A stretch of 64,000 bases of DNA, from positions 62,001 to 126,000 of the forward strand of contig CAJPOT010000003.1 in the NCBI GenBank assembly GCA_905372355.1, read 5' to 3'. Every line of letters starts with the position of its first letter. The first letter of the stretch is position 1. Positions 27,469-36,689 of the stretch are shown piece after piece. The notes beneath the pieces are model-generated. The model worked only from the letters and a program-made list of their open reading frames with translations. It made no database searches and had not been told where the DNA came from. The stretch comes from an uncultured Selenomonas sp. Its GTDB lineage: Bacteria > Bacillota > Negativicutes > Selenomonadales > Selenomonadaceae. The translations under genes were made by a program, and so were the position numbers.

Positions 27469-28280
27469 TTTTGATATACCTCCTTGATAATCCAGTCCGG
27501 AGTTGAAGCCCCAGCTGTAATACCAATTTTTTTGATTTTATCAAACCATTCGTCCTGCAGCTCCGCCGCAGTTTCGATATGATAGGTTTGGCATTCCTTG
27601 GCGCACAACTGCGCGAGGCGCGTCGTGTTCGCACTGTTCTTGCCGCCGATGACGAGCATCAGATCCACTTGCCGCGCAAGCTTGACCGCCGCCTCCTGAC
27701 GCTGATCCGTAGCCGTGCAGATCGTGCGGACGATGCGAACGTCGTTCGACTTGTCCAGCAGACTGAACACGATTTCCTTGAACTTCGCACCGGAAAACGT
27801 CGTCTGCGCGACGATGCCCAAGCGCGCACATGGTGCGACGGCTTCGGCTCCTTCGACGGAATCCACGATGACGGCATCGCCGCCTGCCCATTCGAAGATG
27901 CTCCTGACCTCCGGATGAAGCTTCTCCCCTACGATAACGACAGAATACCCTTCTTGAAAAAGCTCATGCGCCGTGGACTGTGCCTTCTTCACATGCGGAC
28001 ACGTCGCATCGACGAGAGAAAGCCCGCGCTCCTTCGCTTCATCATAGACGAGGGGGCCAACCCCGTGCGAGCGTATGATGACCGTCCCCTTCTCCAACTC
28101 GGGCAAGGCATTGACCATGCCGACGCCTTCCTCCGCCAGACGCGAAACCATCTGAGGATTGTGGATGATGGGACCGAGCGTACAGGAAGTCCCGTCGGGT
28201 GCGGCTTGTTCACGCGCAAGTTTGATCGCACGCTTCACGCCATAGCAGAAGCCAAGGGATTCTGCCAGAAATACTTCCAT
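27450..28280 (-). CDS. ispH: 4-hydroxy-3-methylbut-2-enyl diphosphate reductase
   Basis: Last enzyme of the MEP isoprenoid pathway, a [4Fe-4S] reductase giving IPP and DMAPP. The three cluster cysteines sit in GFCYGVKRA (residue 12), DATCPHVKKAQ and TICTATDQRQEA; the substrate residues in IRSHGVGP and TAGASTPDW are present. 276 residues. The frame continues 17 codons upstream, but ATG at 28280 (MEVFLAESLGFCYG) matches the family start. It overlaps rpsA. Confidence 0.96.
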   Translation of the reverse strand: MEVFLAESLGFCYGVKRAIKLAREQAAPDGTSCTLGPIIHNPQMVSRLAEEGVGMVNALPELEKGTVIIRSHGVGPLVYDEAKERGLSLVDATCPHVKKAQSTAHELFQEGYSVVIVGEKLHPEVRSIFEWAGGDAVIVDSVEGAEAVAPCARLGIVAQTTFSGAKFKEIVFSLLDKSNDVRIVRTICTATDQRQEAAVKLARQVDLMLVIGGKNSANTTRLAQLCAKECQTYHIETAAELQDEWFDKIKKIGITAGASTPDWIIKEVYQKCKNRT

Positions 28281-28308
28281 ATATCTACCACCAAATATCC
28301 AATGTATC

Positions 28309-28337
28309 GCAGAAAGGCAGTTTCTCCCCATTTCTGC
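28309..28337. repeat. Hairpin in the ispH leader
   Basis: GCAGAAA (28309-28315) pairs with TTTCTGC (28331-28337) around a 15-base loop, between the candidate promoter and the ispH start. Function unknown. Confidence 0.4.
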
Positions 28338-28349
28338 AATCTATTTTAT

Positions 28350-28358
28350 ATTATAGCA
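28350..28358 (-). promoter_or_regulatory. Candidate extended -10 promoter of ispH-rpsA
   Basis: TGCTATAAT on the minus strand (extended -10), about 70 bases before the ispH ATG, inside the 83-base gap after plsC. It lies in one arm of the inverted repeat ATAGCATAA/TTATGCTAT (28353-28361 and 28372-28380). No clear -35. Confidence 0.5.
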
Positions 28359-28363
28359 TAAAA

Positions 28364-28969
28364 TCAATCGCTTATGCTATCATTTTTTATCATTGCGTAA
28401 ATTTCATCCATTATTTTTTGCGAAAAATCCTGCAGCGCCTGCTTATCCTGCTTTTCTCCTTGAAAAATCAAGGGTTTTCCATAAATGACGCGAAGCTTCG
28501 GCAGGAAGCCGCCATTGGCAAAAACATGATCGGTGCCGATGATAGCGGCCGGCACGACGGGAGCTTTTGCCATGGCCGCGAGCAGCGCGACGCCCGGTTC
28601 CGCCTTCTTCCTCTCCCCATGGCGGCTGCGTGTTCCCTGCGGAAAAACACCGAGACAGTGTCCTTTCTTGAGTTCGGCGAGAGCCGCCTTGATCGCGCCC
28701 CGGTCTGCTGCACCGCGCTTTACGGGAAACGAATGACAGCTCCTTAAGATATAATCCGCGATGAAATTGAAGAAAAGTTCCTGCTTCGCCATGTAGCTGA
28801 CGGGGCGCGCAAGAAATGTCGCCAAGAGCGGCGGATCCCAGTTGCTCATGTGATTCGCCGCCAAGATCACAGGCCCTTCTTTCGGCATGTTTTCTCTACC
28901 CTCAATCTTGGCACGAAAAACAAGGGAAAAGAACATGGCAAAACTGATTTTCAACAGAGCGTAAATCAT
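28364..28969 (-). CDS. plsC: 1-acyl-sn-glycerol-3-phosphate acyltransferase
   Basis: Converts lysophosphatidic acid to phosphatidic acid at the membrane. Catalytic NHMSNWDPPL (HX4D) near residue 37, FPQGTRSRHGE (FPEGTRS-type) near residue 112, and PVVPAAIIGTD are present, with a hydrophobic N-terminal helix. A GTG at 28978 is in frame, but ATG at 28969 overlaps the cmk stop (ATGA) and has AGGTG six bases upstream. About 201 residues. With plsY in the next operon, both late steps of phosphatidic acid synthesis are in this window. Confidence 0.93.
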   Translation of the reverse strand: MIYALLKISFAMFFSLVFRAKIEGRENMPKEGPVILAANHMSNWDPPLLATFLARPVSYMAKQELFFNFIADYILRSCHSFPVKRGAADRGAIKAALAELKKGHCLGVFPQGTRSRHGERKKAEPGVALLAAMAKAPVVPAAIIGTDHVFANGGFLPKLRVIYGKPLIFQGEKQDKQALQDFSQKIMDEIYAMIKNDSISD

Positions 28970-29628
28970 TTGCCGCACCTTTCTACGATAGCACGCACGA
29001 CAGCGGCGATATCCATGCCTGTCGTATCGAGCAGGTCTGCATCCGGCGCCTGCACGAGCGGCGAGATCTCGCGCTCGCTGTCCGCCTTGTCGCGCCGTGC
29101 GATGTCCGCTTCAAGCTCTGCGAGCGTCATGTCGTAGCCCTTTTCCTGCATCTCCTTCCAGCGGCGTTTTGCACGCTCCGCCAAGGAGGCCGTGAGGAAA
29201 ATCTTCACGTCAGCGTTCGGCAGAACATGCGTGGCGATGTCCCTGCCATCCATGAGCACGCCGCCCGCGTCTGCCATGAGCCTTTGCTGCTCGACCATCT
29301 TCTCGCGCACGGGACCCAAGCGCGCCACTTGCGATACGACGGCGCTGACCGCAGGCGTGCGGATTTCGCTCGTAACCTCTTCACCGTCGACGAAAACCTG
29401 CGTCCGCTTCCCATCATAGCGCAGACTGACCACGATGTCGGCGACAGCTGTGAGAATCTTCTCATCCGTCAGAGGCTCTCCGGCCTTGAGTGCCTTCCAC
29501 GCAACGGCACGGTACATCGCGCCCGTGTCGATGTAAGTGTAGCCCAGTTCCTTCGCCGCGAGCTGAGCTACCGTGCTCTTGCCCGCACCCGCCGGCCCGT
29601 CGATCGCCACCACGAGTTTCTTTGCCAT
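28966..29628 (-). CDS. cmk: Cytidylate kinase
   Basis: Phosphorylates CMP and dCMP. P-loop DGPAGAGKST near residue 8, YIDTGAMYRAV, DGRDIATHVLPNADVKIFLTAS and RDKADSEREISPL are diagnostic. About 220 residues. Two adjacent ATG codons (29631 and 29628) overlap the aroA stop; GGGGGA is better spaced for 29628. The preceding 22 codons of the open frame are inside aroA and are not used. Confidence 0.95.
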   Translation of the reverse strand: MAKKLVVAIDGPAGAGKSTVAQLAAKELGYTYIDTGAMYRAVAWKALKAGEPLTDEKILTAVADIVVSLRYDGKRTQVFVDGEEVTSEIRTPAVSAVVSQVARLGPVREKMVEQQRLMADAGGVLMDGRDIATHVLPNADVKIFLTASLAERAKRRWKEMQEKGYDMTLAELEADIARRDKADSEREISPLVQAPDADLLDTTGMDIAAVVRAIVERCGK

Positions 29629-30950
29629 CATCTTTCCCCCTGTTGCACAAGTCCATCCAACGTCTGATAAAAAGACGGATATGAGATATTGACGCAAGAT
29701 GGCGCATCGAGCGTCACGCCCACTCCTGCGGCGCCTGCCACGGCGAGCGACATCGCCATGCGATGATCGTCGTAGGTGCGGCAGGAAGCGGGCGAAAGCA
29801 TGCGCCCGCCATGGATGACCATGCCGTCCTCCTTCGCCTCGACAGCACCTGGGGCGAGGCGATTGAGCTCCGTCGTCACCGCTGCAAGCCGGTCGGTCTC
29901 CTTGACGCGCAGTTCCGCCGCACCCGAAATCACGGTGTCGCCGTCTGCGAAAAGCGCCGCGACGGCAAGGATTGGGATCTCGTCAATGAGGCGCGGAATG
30001 ATCTCGCCGCCAAACGATGTACCACGAAGCGACGCCGCCCGCACGCGGATGTCAGCAAGCGCCTCGCCGCCGCTCTCACGCTCGTTGTCGATCGTGATGT
30101 TCGCACCCATGTCGGACAATACATCGAGAATGCCCGTGCGTGTCGGATTGACGCCAACATCCTGCAGGATGATGTCGCTGCCCTCAATCAGAGACGCTGC
30201 AACGAGCCAGTACGCGGCAGAGCTGATGTCGCCAGGTACACGGATCTCTTCGGGCGCAAATAGTTCGTCGGCCGGCTCGATCGTCACCTTCGTCCCCTCG
30301 CGCTCAATCCTTGCACCGAAGGCGCTGAGCATGCGTTCCGTATGGTCGCGCGAAAGCGCCGGCTCCGTCAGACAAGTCTCTCTTTCCGCATAAAGACCCG
30401 CAAGAAGCACCGCCGACTTCACCTGCGCACTCGCGACGGGACTCTCGTAGTCCATCGCACGAAGCGATCCCTCATGCGGCAGTACGGCGAGCGGCAGGAA
30501 GCGATCCGCACCGCGCCCTCGGATCGTCGCGCCCATGCGCGTGAGCGGCTCGACGACGCGCCCCATGGGACGGCGCGAGAGCGACGCATCGCCCGAGAGC
30601 GCCGAGAAGAACGGCTGCCCCGCGAGAATCCCCAACAGAAGACGCAGCGTCGTGCCGGAATTTCCCGCATCGAGGATGCCCTGCGGCTCTTTCAAGCCAT
30701 GCAGGCCGACGCCCGTGACGAGGAGGGCGCCGTCCGCCTGTCGCTCGACGCCTGCGCCGAGCGCCCTCATGCACGCCGCTGTCGAAAGGCAGTCCGCCGC
30801 TTCGAGGAAGTTTCGGACGTGCACCTTTCCTTTCGCTATGGCAGAAAACATCACGCTGCGATGTGAAACGGACTTGTCTCCAGGCACGCGGATCTTCCCC
30901 GTCAGTCCTCTCTTTGCCGGACGGATTTCTCTTCCTTCAGCCATATACAT
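29628..30950 (-). CDS. aroA: 3-phosphoshikimate 1-carboxyvinyltransferase (EPSP synthase)
   Basis: Sixth step of the shikimate pathway. Motifs: GDKSVSHRSVMFSAIAKG near residue 24, LDAGNSGTTLRLL near residue 93, the RPM segment (SRRPMGR), SSAAYWLVAA, and the C-terminal YDDHRMAMSLAVAG. About 440 residues. ATG at 30950 is four bases from GAGGGG and a second ATG at 30944 is nine bases from it; either could be used. It lies in a run with cmk and plsC downstream, a common gram-positive arrangement. Confidence 0.96.
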   Translation of the reverse strand: MYMAEGREIRPAKRGLTGKIRVPGDKSVSHRSVMFSAIAKGKVHVRNFLEAADCLSTAACMRALGAGVERQADGALLVTGVGLHGLKEPQGILDAGNSGTTLRLLLGILAGQPFFSALSGDASLSRRPMGRVVEPLTRMGATIRGRGADRFLPLAVLPHEGSLRAMDYESPVASAQVKSAVLLAGLYAERETCLTEPALSRDHTERMLSAFGARIEREGTKVTIEPADELFAPEEIRVPGDISSAAYWLVAASLIEGSDIILQDVGVNPTRTGILDVLSDMGANITIDNERESGGEALADIRVRAASLRGTSFGGEIIPRLIDEIPILAVAALFADGDTVISGAAELRVKETDRLAAVTTELNRLAPGAVEAKEDGMVIHGGRMLSPASCRTYDDHRMAMSLAVAGAAGVGVTLDAPSCVNISYPSFYQTLDGLVQQGER

Positions 30951-30971
30951 CTTCCCCTCAAAATCATGCTT

Positions 30972-32234
30972 TCAAACTTCTGCCTGTCCCACACGGGCGG
31001 CGCTCCAGCGTCCCGCTGCCGCCCCCATGGAAAACGCCGCCTGCAAGTTGTATCCGCCCGTGAAACCGTCGACATCGACGACCTCGCCGGCAAAATAAAG
31101 CCCCGGCACAAGCTTTGATTCCATCGTCTTGGGATCGATCTCCTTCGTCGAAACGCCGCCCGCCGTCACGATGGCCTCGGCGAGAGGCCGCGTCTTCTCA
31201 ATCGTGAGCACGAGATGCTTGATCACCTCGGAGATTCTCATGCGCTCTTCGCGACGCAAGTCGTGCACGGGCTTTTCGGGAGACAAATACGCCGCATCGA
31301 GCACGGGCGCGATGAGTTTCCCGGGCAAAAGATCGCGCATGCCATTCTTCAGCGCCTTGTTCCGGTATTTTTCAAAGTCGCGCTGCACTCGCGCCGCAAA
31401 GACTTCAGGCGTCAGGGCGGGCTTCAAGTCGAGTACAAGCTCCACGAATTTCCCCGCCGCAAGCGCCTGCGCCGCCATGCGGCTCAAAGACAGAACGATG
31501 GGCCCTGTCACGCCGAAGTGCGTGAACATCATCTCGCCGAATTCCTCGCCGATTCTCCTGCCGTCGGCGAGAAGCGTCACGCGCACGTTGCGCAGGGACA
31601 GCCCCTGCGCCTCCTTGACCCAGTCCTCCTCCGTGACAAGCGGCACGAGCGACGGCAAGACATCCGTGATCGTATGCCCCAACGCGCGCGCCATTGCATA
31701 GCCGTCGCCCGACGATCCTGTGCCCGGGTATGACGCGCCGCCCACCGCCAGAACGACAGCGTCGGCACGCATCTTCGCGCCGCTCGCGAGCACGACGCCC
31801 GCCGCATGTCCCTCTTCCACGAGAATCTCAGCGACGCGCGCCTCCGTCTCGATCTTCACGCCAAACTCATGAAGGTGCCGGACGAGTGCCTCGACCGCAT
31901 CGGCGGCGCGGTCACTGACGGGAAAGACACGCCCGCCGCGCTCCACTTTCGTCTCCACACCAAGTTCTCGGAAAAATTCCCGCACATCCTCATTGTCAAA
32001 AGCGTGCAGGGCGCTGTAGAGAAACGAGCCGTTGCCCGGGATATTCTTGACGATCTCTGCGACGGGCGCGACATTCGTGATATTGCAGCGCCCCTTGCCC
32101 GTAATCATCATCTTGCGGCCGGGCTGCTTCATTTTCTCCAAAAGGAGCACGGAAGCGCCTGCTTCCGCCGCCTTGGCCGCCGCCATGAAGCCAGCCGGGC
32201 CTGCGCCGACAACGAGGACGCGCCGCGCACTCAT
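30972..32234 (-). CDS. BaiN/HI0933-family flavoprotein
   Basis: 420-residue FAD-binding oxidoreductase of the HI0933/YhiN/BaiN family. FAD motif VVGAGPAGFMAAAKAAEAGASVLLLEK at the N-terminus, GKGRCNITN near residue 45, GGASYPGTGSSGDGY near residue 160 and the C-terminal GLYFAGEVVDVDGFTGGYN. One gut member (BaiN) was linked to bile-acid dehydroxylation, but most are uncharacterised, so the substrate here is open. The frame continues 42 codons upstream inside rluB; ATG at 32234 overlaps the rluB stop codon (ATGA) and is chosen. Confidence 0.88.
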   Translation of the reverse strand: MSARRVLVVGAGPAGFMAAAKAAEAGASVLLLEKMKQPGRKMMITGKGRCNITNVAPVAEIVKNIPGNGSFLYSALHAFDNEDVREFFRELGVETKVERGGRVFPVSDRAADAVEALVRHLHEFGVKIETEARVAEILVEEGHAAGVVLASGAKMRADAVVLAVGGASYPGTGSSGDGYAMARALGHTITDVLPSLVPLVTEEDWVKEAQGLSLRNVRVTLLADGRRIGEEFGEMMFTHFGVTGPIVLSLSRMAAQALAAGKFVELVLDLKPALTPEVFAARVQRDFEKYRNKALKNGMRDLLPGKLIAPVLDAAYLSPEKPVHDLRREERMRISEVIKHLVLTIEKTRPLAEAIVTAGGVSTKEIDPKTMESKLVPGLYFAGEVVDVDGFTGGYNLQAAFSMGAAAGRWSAARVGQAEV

Positions 32235-32959
32235 CGTTCTTCTGCGAGGCGATAGAGCGCCTCGACCTCCGCCTTCGTCAGAGGACGCGAAGCGCCGCGC
32301 TTGACGCCGTCCAGCGTGAGCTGCGCAAAACGCGTGCGCTTCAGGGCGCGCACGTCGCACCCCACGGCCTCGAACATGCGACGCACCTGCCGATTCCTGC
32401 CCTCGTGCAGCGTGACCTCGACGTCACTGAGCCCCTTTTCCGTCACGCCGTAGACGCGCACCTCCGCCGGCGCCGTCATGCCGTCTGCCAGTTCGATGCC
32501 GCCTCGGAGCTTCTTCAGGGCTTCTGGCGTAAGGTCGCCCGCCACCTTCGCACGGTACGTCTTGTGCACGAGAAAGCGCGGATGAAGAAGAGCCTGCGTC
32601 AGTGTACCGTCATTCGTAAGGAGGAGCAGCCCTTCCGTATTCTGGTCGAGCCTTCCCACCGGATAGACGCGCACGTCCTTCACGGGCAGAAGGTCGAGCA
32701 CCGTGCACCTGCCGCGCTCGTCGGAAACGGTCGAGACGCAGCCCTTGGGCTTGTTCAGCAAGAAATAGACGAGACGCTCCTCTGCGGGAAGCGGCTCGCC
32801 GTCCACCGCAATACATGCGGTCGCCGCGTCCGCCTTCGTTCCCGGCTCACGCACCACCGCGCCGTCCACTGTCACGCGCCCCGCCGCAATGAGCTCCTCC
32901 GCCTTGCGGCGTGACGCCACGCCCGCGCGGCTGATGATTTTTTGCAATCGTTCTTCCAT
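32231..32959 (-). CDS. rluB: 23S rRNA pseudouridine synthase, RluB/RsuA type
   Basis: Isomerises a uridine in rRNA, most likely in 23S helix 89 as for RluB. N-terminal S4 domain (residues 1-60, LQKIISRAGVASRRKAEELI), catalytic GRLDQNTEGLLLLTNDG with the aspartate near residue 103, and LHEGRNRQVRRMFEAVG. 242 residues, as expected. Assignment between RluB and other RsuA-family members is by similarity of the S4-plus-core layout, typical of Firmicutes RluB. Confidence 0.92.
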   Translation of the reverse strand: MEERLQKIISRAGVASRRKAEELIAAGRVTVDGAVVREPGTKADAATACIAVDGEPLPAEERLVYFLLNKPKGCVSTVSDERGRCTVLDLLPVKDVRVYPVGRLDQNTEGLLLLTNDGTLTQALLHPRFLVHKTYRAKVAGDLTPEALKKLRGGIELADGMTAPAEVRVYGVTEKGLSDVEVTLHEGRNRQVRRMFEAVGCDVRALKRTRFAQLTLDGVKRGASRPLTKAEVEALYRLAEER

Positions 32960-33011
32960 ACTTCACCCTTACCCGTAAACTCTTATTAGACGCATCCGAC
33001 GCACACCGCGC

Positions 33012-33203
33012 TCAGAGATTCGCCATATTGCAGACGATGTCGCGCGCCTCTTCCACTTCCGAGGCGAGGACGCGTATCTCGAAGTTCGCCTTGCGCTGGC
33101 TGCCGACGGATTTCCGATCCGTCAATATGCCTTCCGCCTCCAGCCTTTCGCAGATCTTCTCCGCCTGCCCCTTTGTTGCAGCCACAAAGATCGATGTCCA
33201 CAT
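33012..33203 (-). CDS. Small DUF2007-like protein downstream of dnaE
   Basis: 63 residues, MWTSIFVAATKGQAEKICER..., an alpha/beta sandwich resembling a ferredoxin-like or DUF2007 domain (beta-helix-beta, then a second strand and the helix SEVEEARDIV). A similar small protein sits just after dnaE in several clostridia; no function is established and the name 'glutamate decarboxylase' seen for some homologues in my memory is not credible for such a small protein. ATG at 33203 has GAGGAA upstream, 20 bases after dnaE. Longer open frames through this DNA are artefacts of dnaE. Confidence 0.7.
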   Translation of the reverse strand: MWTSIFVAATKGQAEKICERLEAEGILTDRKSVGSQRKANFEIRVLASEVEEARDIVCNMANL

Positions 33204-33223
33204 GAAAATTTCCTCCTTCGGCG

Positions 33224-36200
33224 CTATCTCTGCAGCACCGAGTTTTTGCCGAGCAAGGCCTCGATTTCCTGCACGACGGCAGGAGATGCGTCGAGCCAAT
33301 ACTGCGGCTCCAACTTCTGCCAACGTCCCTTCCGATTCAAAAAGACGACATGATCGCCCCTGTGCATCGCGAAAATGCCGTAGAGCGCATCGAGCGCAGC
33401 CGCTTCCTCGTGCTCTGCGGTAAGCGTGATGTAATAATCCTGCCGATAATCGTCGAGCGCAGTAATTGTGTCGGCAAGCACCTTGACGCCGTCGTCCGTG
33501 AAATTCACGCGCCCCTGCACGACGATGGCCGCATCGGGAACAAGGAGGTTCACATGCGGGTAGAAGACCGCTGGGAAGACGACGACTTCGACGGAATGCG
33601 TGTAGTCCTCCAATTCCAAGAAGCACATCGTGTCACCCTTCTTCGTCGCAATCCGCTTCGCCGAGGAGATGAGGCCGCCGATGCGCACGAGTTGGCGCTC
33701 CTTTTTCTTGCCGTCTAAGATATCCCCGATGGGCACGAGATTCTTGATCTTCTTCTCATGGCGATCGAGCGGATGTCCTGTAATGAAGAAGCCTGTGTTC
33801 TCCTTCTCCCACGCGAGTCGCTGCACCGAGTCTGCCTCATCGATGTCGGGAAGCGCGACGTCCTCGGCCTCCTGCATCGCCGCCTCGCCGAAGAGGCCGA
33901 TCTGCCCGCTCGCTGCATCCGCGTGCTTCTTTGCCGCGACGTCGATGACGCGCTCCAAGACGGCAAGAAGCTGCGAGCGGTGCGCGCCGAGAGAGTCGAA
34001 CGCACCGCATTTGATGAGACTTTCAAGCACGCGCTTGTTTGCCGTGCGCATATCGACGCGCGTGCAGAAGTCCAGGAGCGACGTGAAAGCGCCGCCTTCC
34101 TCGCGCACGGCGGCGAGACTCTTGATCGCCGCCTCGCCGACATTTCGCACGGCGGCGAGGCCAAAACGAATGGCCGCGCCGTCGACGCTGAAATTCGCCT
34201 CACTCGCGTTGACGTCGGGCGGCAGAATCTTGATGCCCATGCGGCGGCAAAGCTCGATGTAGACGCCGACCTTATCGTTCGTGTCCATGATGCTCGTGAG
34301 CATCGCCGCCATGAATTCCTGCGGATAATGCGCCTTCAAGTACGCCGTCTGCCACGCCACGAGCGCGTATGCCGCGCTGTGCGACTTGTTGAAGCCGTAG
34401 TCGGCGAAATGCGTCAGAAGATCAAAGATCTTTTCCGCCAAAGCGTCATCAATGCCGTTCTCTCGCGTTCCCTTCATGTACGTCTCGCGCTGCGACATCA
34501 GGACTTCATGCTTCTTCTTGCCCATGGCGCGGCGCAGGATGTCCGCCTGCCCGAGCGTGAAGTTCGCGAGCACCTGCACGACCTGCATGACCTGCTCCTG
34601 ATAGAGCACGACGCCGAACGTCTCCTTAAGGATCGGCTCGAGCAAAGGATGCAGGTACGCCACCTTCTTCTTGCCGTGCCTGCCCGCGATGAAGTCCGCC
34701 ACCATGCCGCTGCCCAGAGGCCCTGGCCGGTAGAGTGCGACCGTCGGAATGAGGTCTTGGAAGCTTTTCGGCTGCAGATCCTTGACGAGATTCGTCATGC
34801 CCGCCGATTCCATCTGAAAGACCGCGCCCGTATCGCCGCGGCAGAGCATCTCTGCCGTCTTCTCATCTTCGAGCGGTATCTTGTCGATGTCGATCGTGAC
34901 GCCGCGGCTCTTCTTGATGTTCTTCAAAGCGTCGGCGATGACCGTGAGCGTGCGCAGGCCGAGGAAATCCATCTTCAAAAGACCGAGCTCTTCCACGTGA
35001 TCCTTGTCGTACTCCGTCACGAGCGTGCCGTCGGAGACCTGCACGGGCACATAGTCGGTCAAGGGATTTCGCGCGATCACGACGCCCGCCGCATGGGTCG
35101 ACGAGTGGCGCGGCAGCCCCTCCAGGTCGCGCGCGAAGTCGATGAGCCGCTTCGTCTCGTCGCTCTCCTCATAGATGCTGCGAAAATCCTGCGAATCGGC
35201 GAGCGCACGGTCGAGCGTGATGCCGAGCTCTGACGGCACAGCCTTCGCCACGCGATCGACGCTCGCATACGTCATTTCGAGCGCACGCCCGACGTCACGA
35301 ATCGCGCCCTTCGCCGCCATCGTGCCGAAAGTGATGATCTGCGCGACATGATCGGCGCCGTAGCGGCGCTTCACATAGTCGATAACCTCCTCACGGCGGA
35401 TGTAGCAGAAGTCGATGTCGATATCAGGCATCGTCACGCGCTCCGGATTCAAAAACCGCTCAAAGAGCAATTCGTACTTCAAAGGATCAAGATTCGTGAT
35501 GCCCAGGAGATAGGCGACGATGCTGCCCGCCGCCGAGCCGCGCCCCGGACCGACGGTGATTCCCTCGCCGCGCGCATACTTGATGAAATCCCAGACGATG
35601 AGAAAGTAGCTGTCATAGCCCATGCGATGGATGATGGAAAGCTCGTAAGCGAGCCTTTCGCGCACAGCGGGCGTGATCTTTTCGTAGCGAAGGGGCAGAT
35701 TCTCCTCGCAGAGCTGCTTTAGGTAGGCCTCGTCCGACATTCCCTCCGGCAACGGAAAATTCGGCAGATGAAGATGCCCGAACTCAAAGTCGACCTTGCA
35801 TCGCTCGGCGATCTTCTGCGTATTGGCGAGCGCCTCCGGGTGATCGTGAAAAAGCGCCTGCATCTCCTCGGGCGAGCGCATGTAGAACTCCCCTTCGGCA
35901 TAGCGCATGCGCGTCGGATCATGGACGCCCTTGCCCGTCTGAATCGCGAGCAGGACATCGTGCGCCTCCGTGTCCTCTTTATGCACATAGTGGATGTCGT
36001 TCGTCGCCACGAGTCCGACGCCGAACTTCTCCGCCAGCTCAATGACACCCGCGAATGCTGTCTTTTCATCGGGGATTCCATGGTCTTGAATCTCAAGGAA
36101 GAAATTCTCTCGTCCAAAGATGTCGATATACTCCTCGACGAGCTTTTCCGCGCGCTCGCGCTCACCACGCAGGATCGCCTGCGGGATCTCTCCCGCGACG

Positions 36201-36619
36201 CAGGCGCTGAGGCAGATGAGGCCCTTATGATACTTGCGCAGGATGTCCTTGTCGACGCGCGGCTTGTAGTACATGCCCTCTGTATTGGCGAGCGAGACGA
36301 GTTTCACCAGGCTTCGATATCCTTCCTCATTCTCTGCAAGAAGAATCAGATGATAGTAGCGCGTGCCGCGCACCTCGGTGCGGTCAAAGCGCGACTCAGG
36401 TGCAAGATACGCCTCACAGCCGATGATCGGACGAATTCCCTGCTTCTTTGCTTCCTTATAAAAGTCAATAACACCGTACATCGCCCCGTGATCGGTGATC
36501 GCGACGGAATCCATGCCAAGCTCCTTCGTGCGTGCGATAAGCTCGGGAATGCGGCTCGCGCCGTCGAGAAGGCTGTAGCATGTATGAACGTGCAAATGTG
36601 CAAAGGGAATCTTCGTCAT
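33224..36619 (-). CDS. dnaE: DNA polymerase III alpha subunit
   Basis: Replicative or accessory polymerase of the C family. N-terminal PHP domain with HLHVHTCYSLLDGA (residues 6-19) and ITDHGAMYG; polymerase active-site aspartates in MPDIDIDFCY near residue 400; HhH region and a C-terminal OB domain (IGGLISSAKRIATKKGDTMCFLELED). At 1131 residues it is the DnaE1-type length. ATG at 36619 has AGGAGG five bases upstream; the frame's earlier start at 36637 has no site. Promoter at 36661-36689. Confidence 0.97.
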   Translation of the reverse strand: MTKIPFAHLHVHTCYSLLDGASRIPELIARTKELGMDSVAITDHGAMYGVIDFYKEAKKQGIRPIIGCEAYLAPESRFDRTEVRGTRYYHLILLAENEEGYRSLVKLVSLANTEGMYYKPRVDKDILRKYHKGLICLSACVAGEIPQAILRGERERAEKLVEEYIDIFGRENFFLEIQDHGIPDEKTAFAGVIELAEKFGVGLVATNDIHYVHKEDTEAHDVLLAIQTGKGVHDPTRMRYAEGEFYMRSPEEMQALFHDHPEALANTQKIAERCKVDFEFGHLHLPNFPLPEGMSDEAYLKQLCEENLPLRYEKITPAVRERLAYELSIIHRMGYDSYFLIVWDFIKYARGEGITVGPGRGSAAGSIVAYLLGITNLDPLKYELLFERFLNPERVTMPDIDIDFCYIRREEVIDYVKRRYGADHVAQIITFGTMAAKGAIRDVGRALEMTYASVDRVAKAVPSELGITLDRALADSQDFRSIYEESDETKRLIDFARDLEGLPRHSSTHAAGVVIARNPLTDYVPVQVSDGTLVTEYDKDHVEELGLLKMDFLGLRTLTVIADALKNIKKSRGVTIDIDKIPLEDEKTAEMLCRGDTGAVFQMESAGMTNLVKDLQPKSFQDLIPTVALYRPGPLGSGMVADFIAGRHGKKKVAYLHPLLEPILKETFGVVLYQEQVMQVVQVLANFTLGQADILRRAMGKKKHEVLMSQRETYMKGTRENGIDDALAEKIFDLLTHFADYGFNKSHSAAYALVAWQTAYLKAHYPQEFMAAMLTSIMDTNDKVGVYIELCRRMGIKILPPDVNASEANFSVDGAAIRFGLAAVRNVGEAAIKSLAAVREEGGAFTSLLDFCTRVDMRTANKRVLESLIKCGAFDSLGAHRSQLLAVLERVIDVAAKKHADAASGQIGLFGEAAMQEAEDVALPDIDEADSVQRLAWEKENTGFFITGHPLDRHEKKIKNLVPIGDILDGKKKERQLVRIGGLISSAKRIATKKGDTMCFLELEDYTHSVEVVVFPAVFYPHVNLLVPDAAIVVQGRVNFTDDGVKVLADTITALDDYRQDYYITLTAEHEEAAALDALYGIFAMHRGDHVVFLNRKGRWQKLEPQYWLDASPAVVQEIEALLGKNSVLQR

Positions 36620-36660
36620 GGCAGCCTCCTCTATCACTCTTTTATGTTTCGCTTCTTCCT

Positions 36661-36689
36661 ATTATAAAGGAAAACGAGCGAACCTTCAA
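36661..36689 (-). promoter_or_regulatory. Promoter of dnaE
   Basis: -35 TTGAAG (36684-36689), 17-base spacer, -10 TATAAT (36661-36666). It overlaps the last codons of the nucleosidase-like gene; expected start about 35 bases before the dnaE ATG. Confidence 0.65.

Noticed and set aside
32235..32360. 42-codon N-terminal extension of the HI0933-family flavoprotein
   Set aside because: Arginine-rich, lies inside rluB; the ATG at 32234 overlaps the rluB stop and starts directly before the FAD motif.
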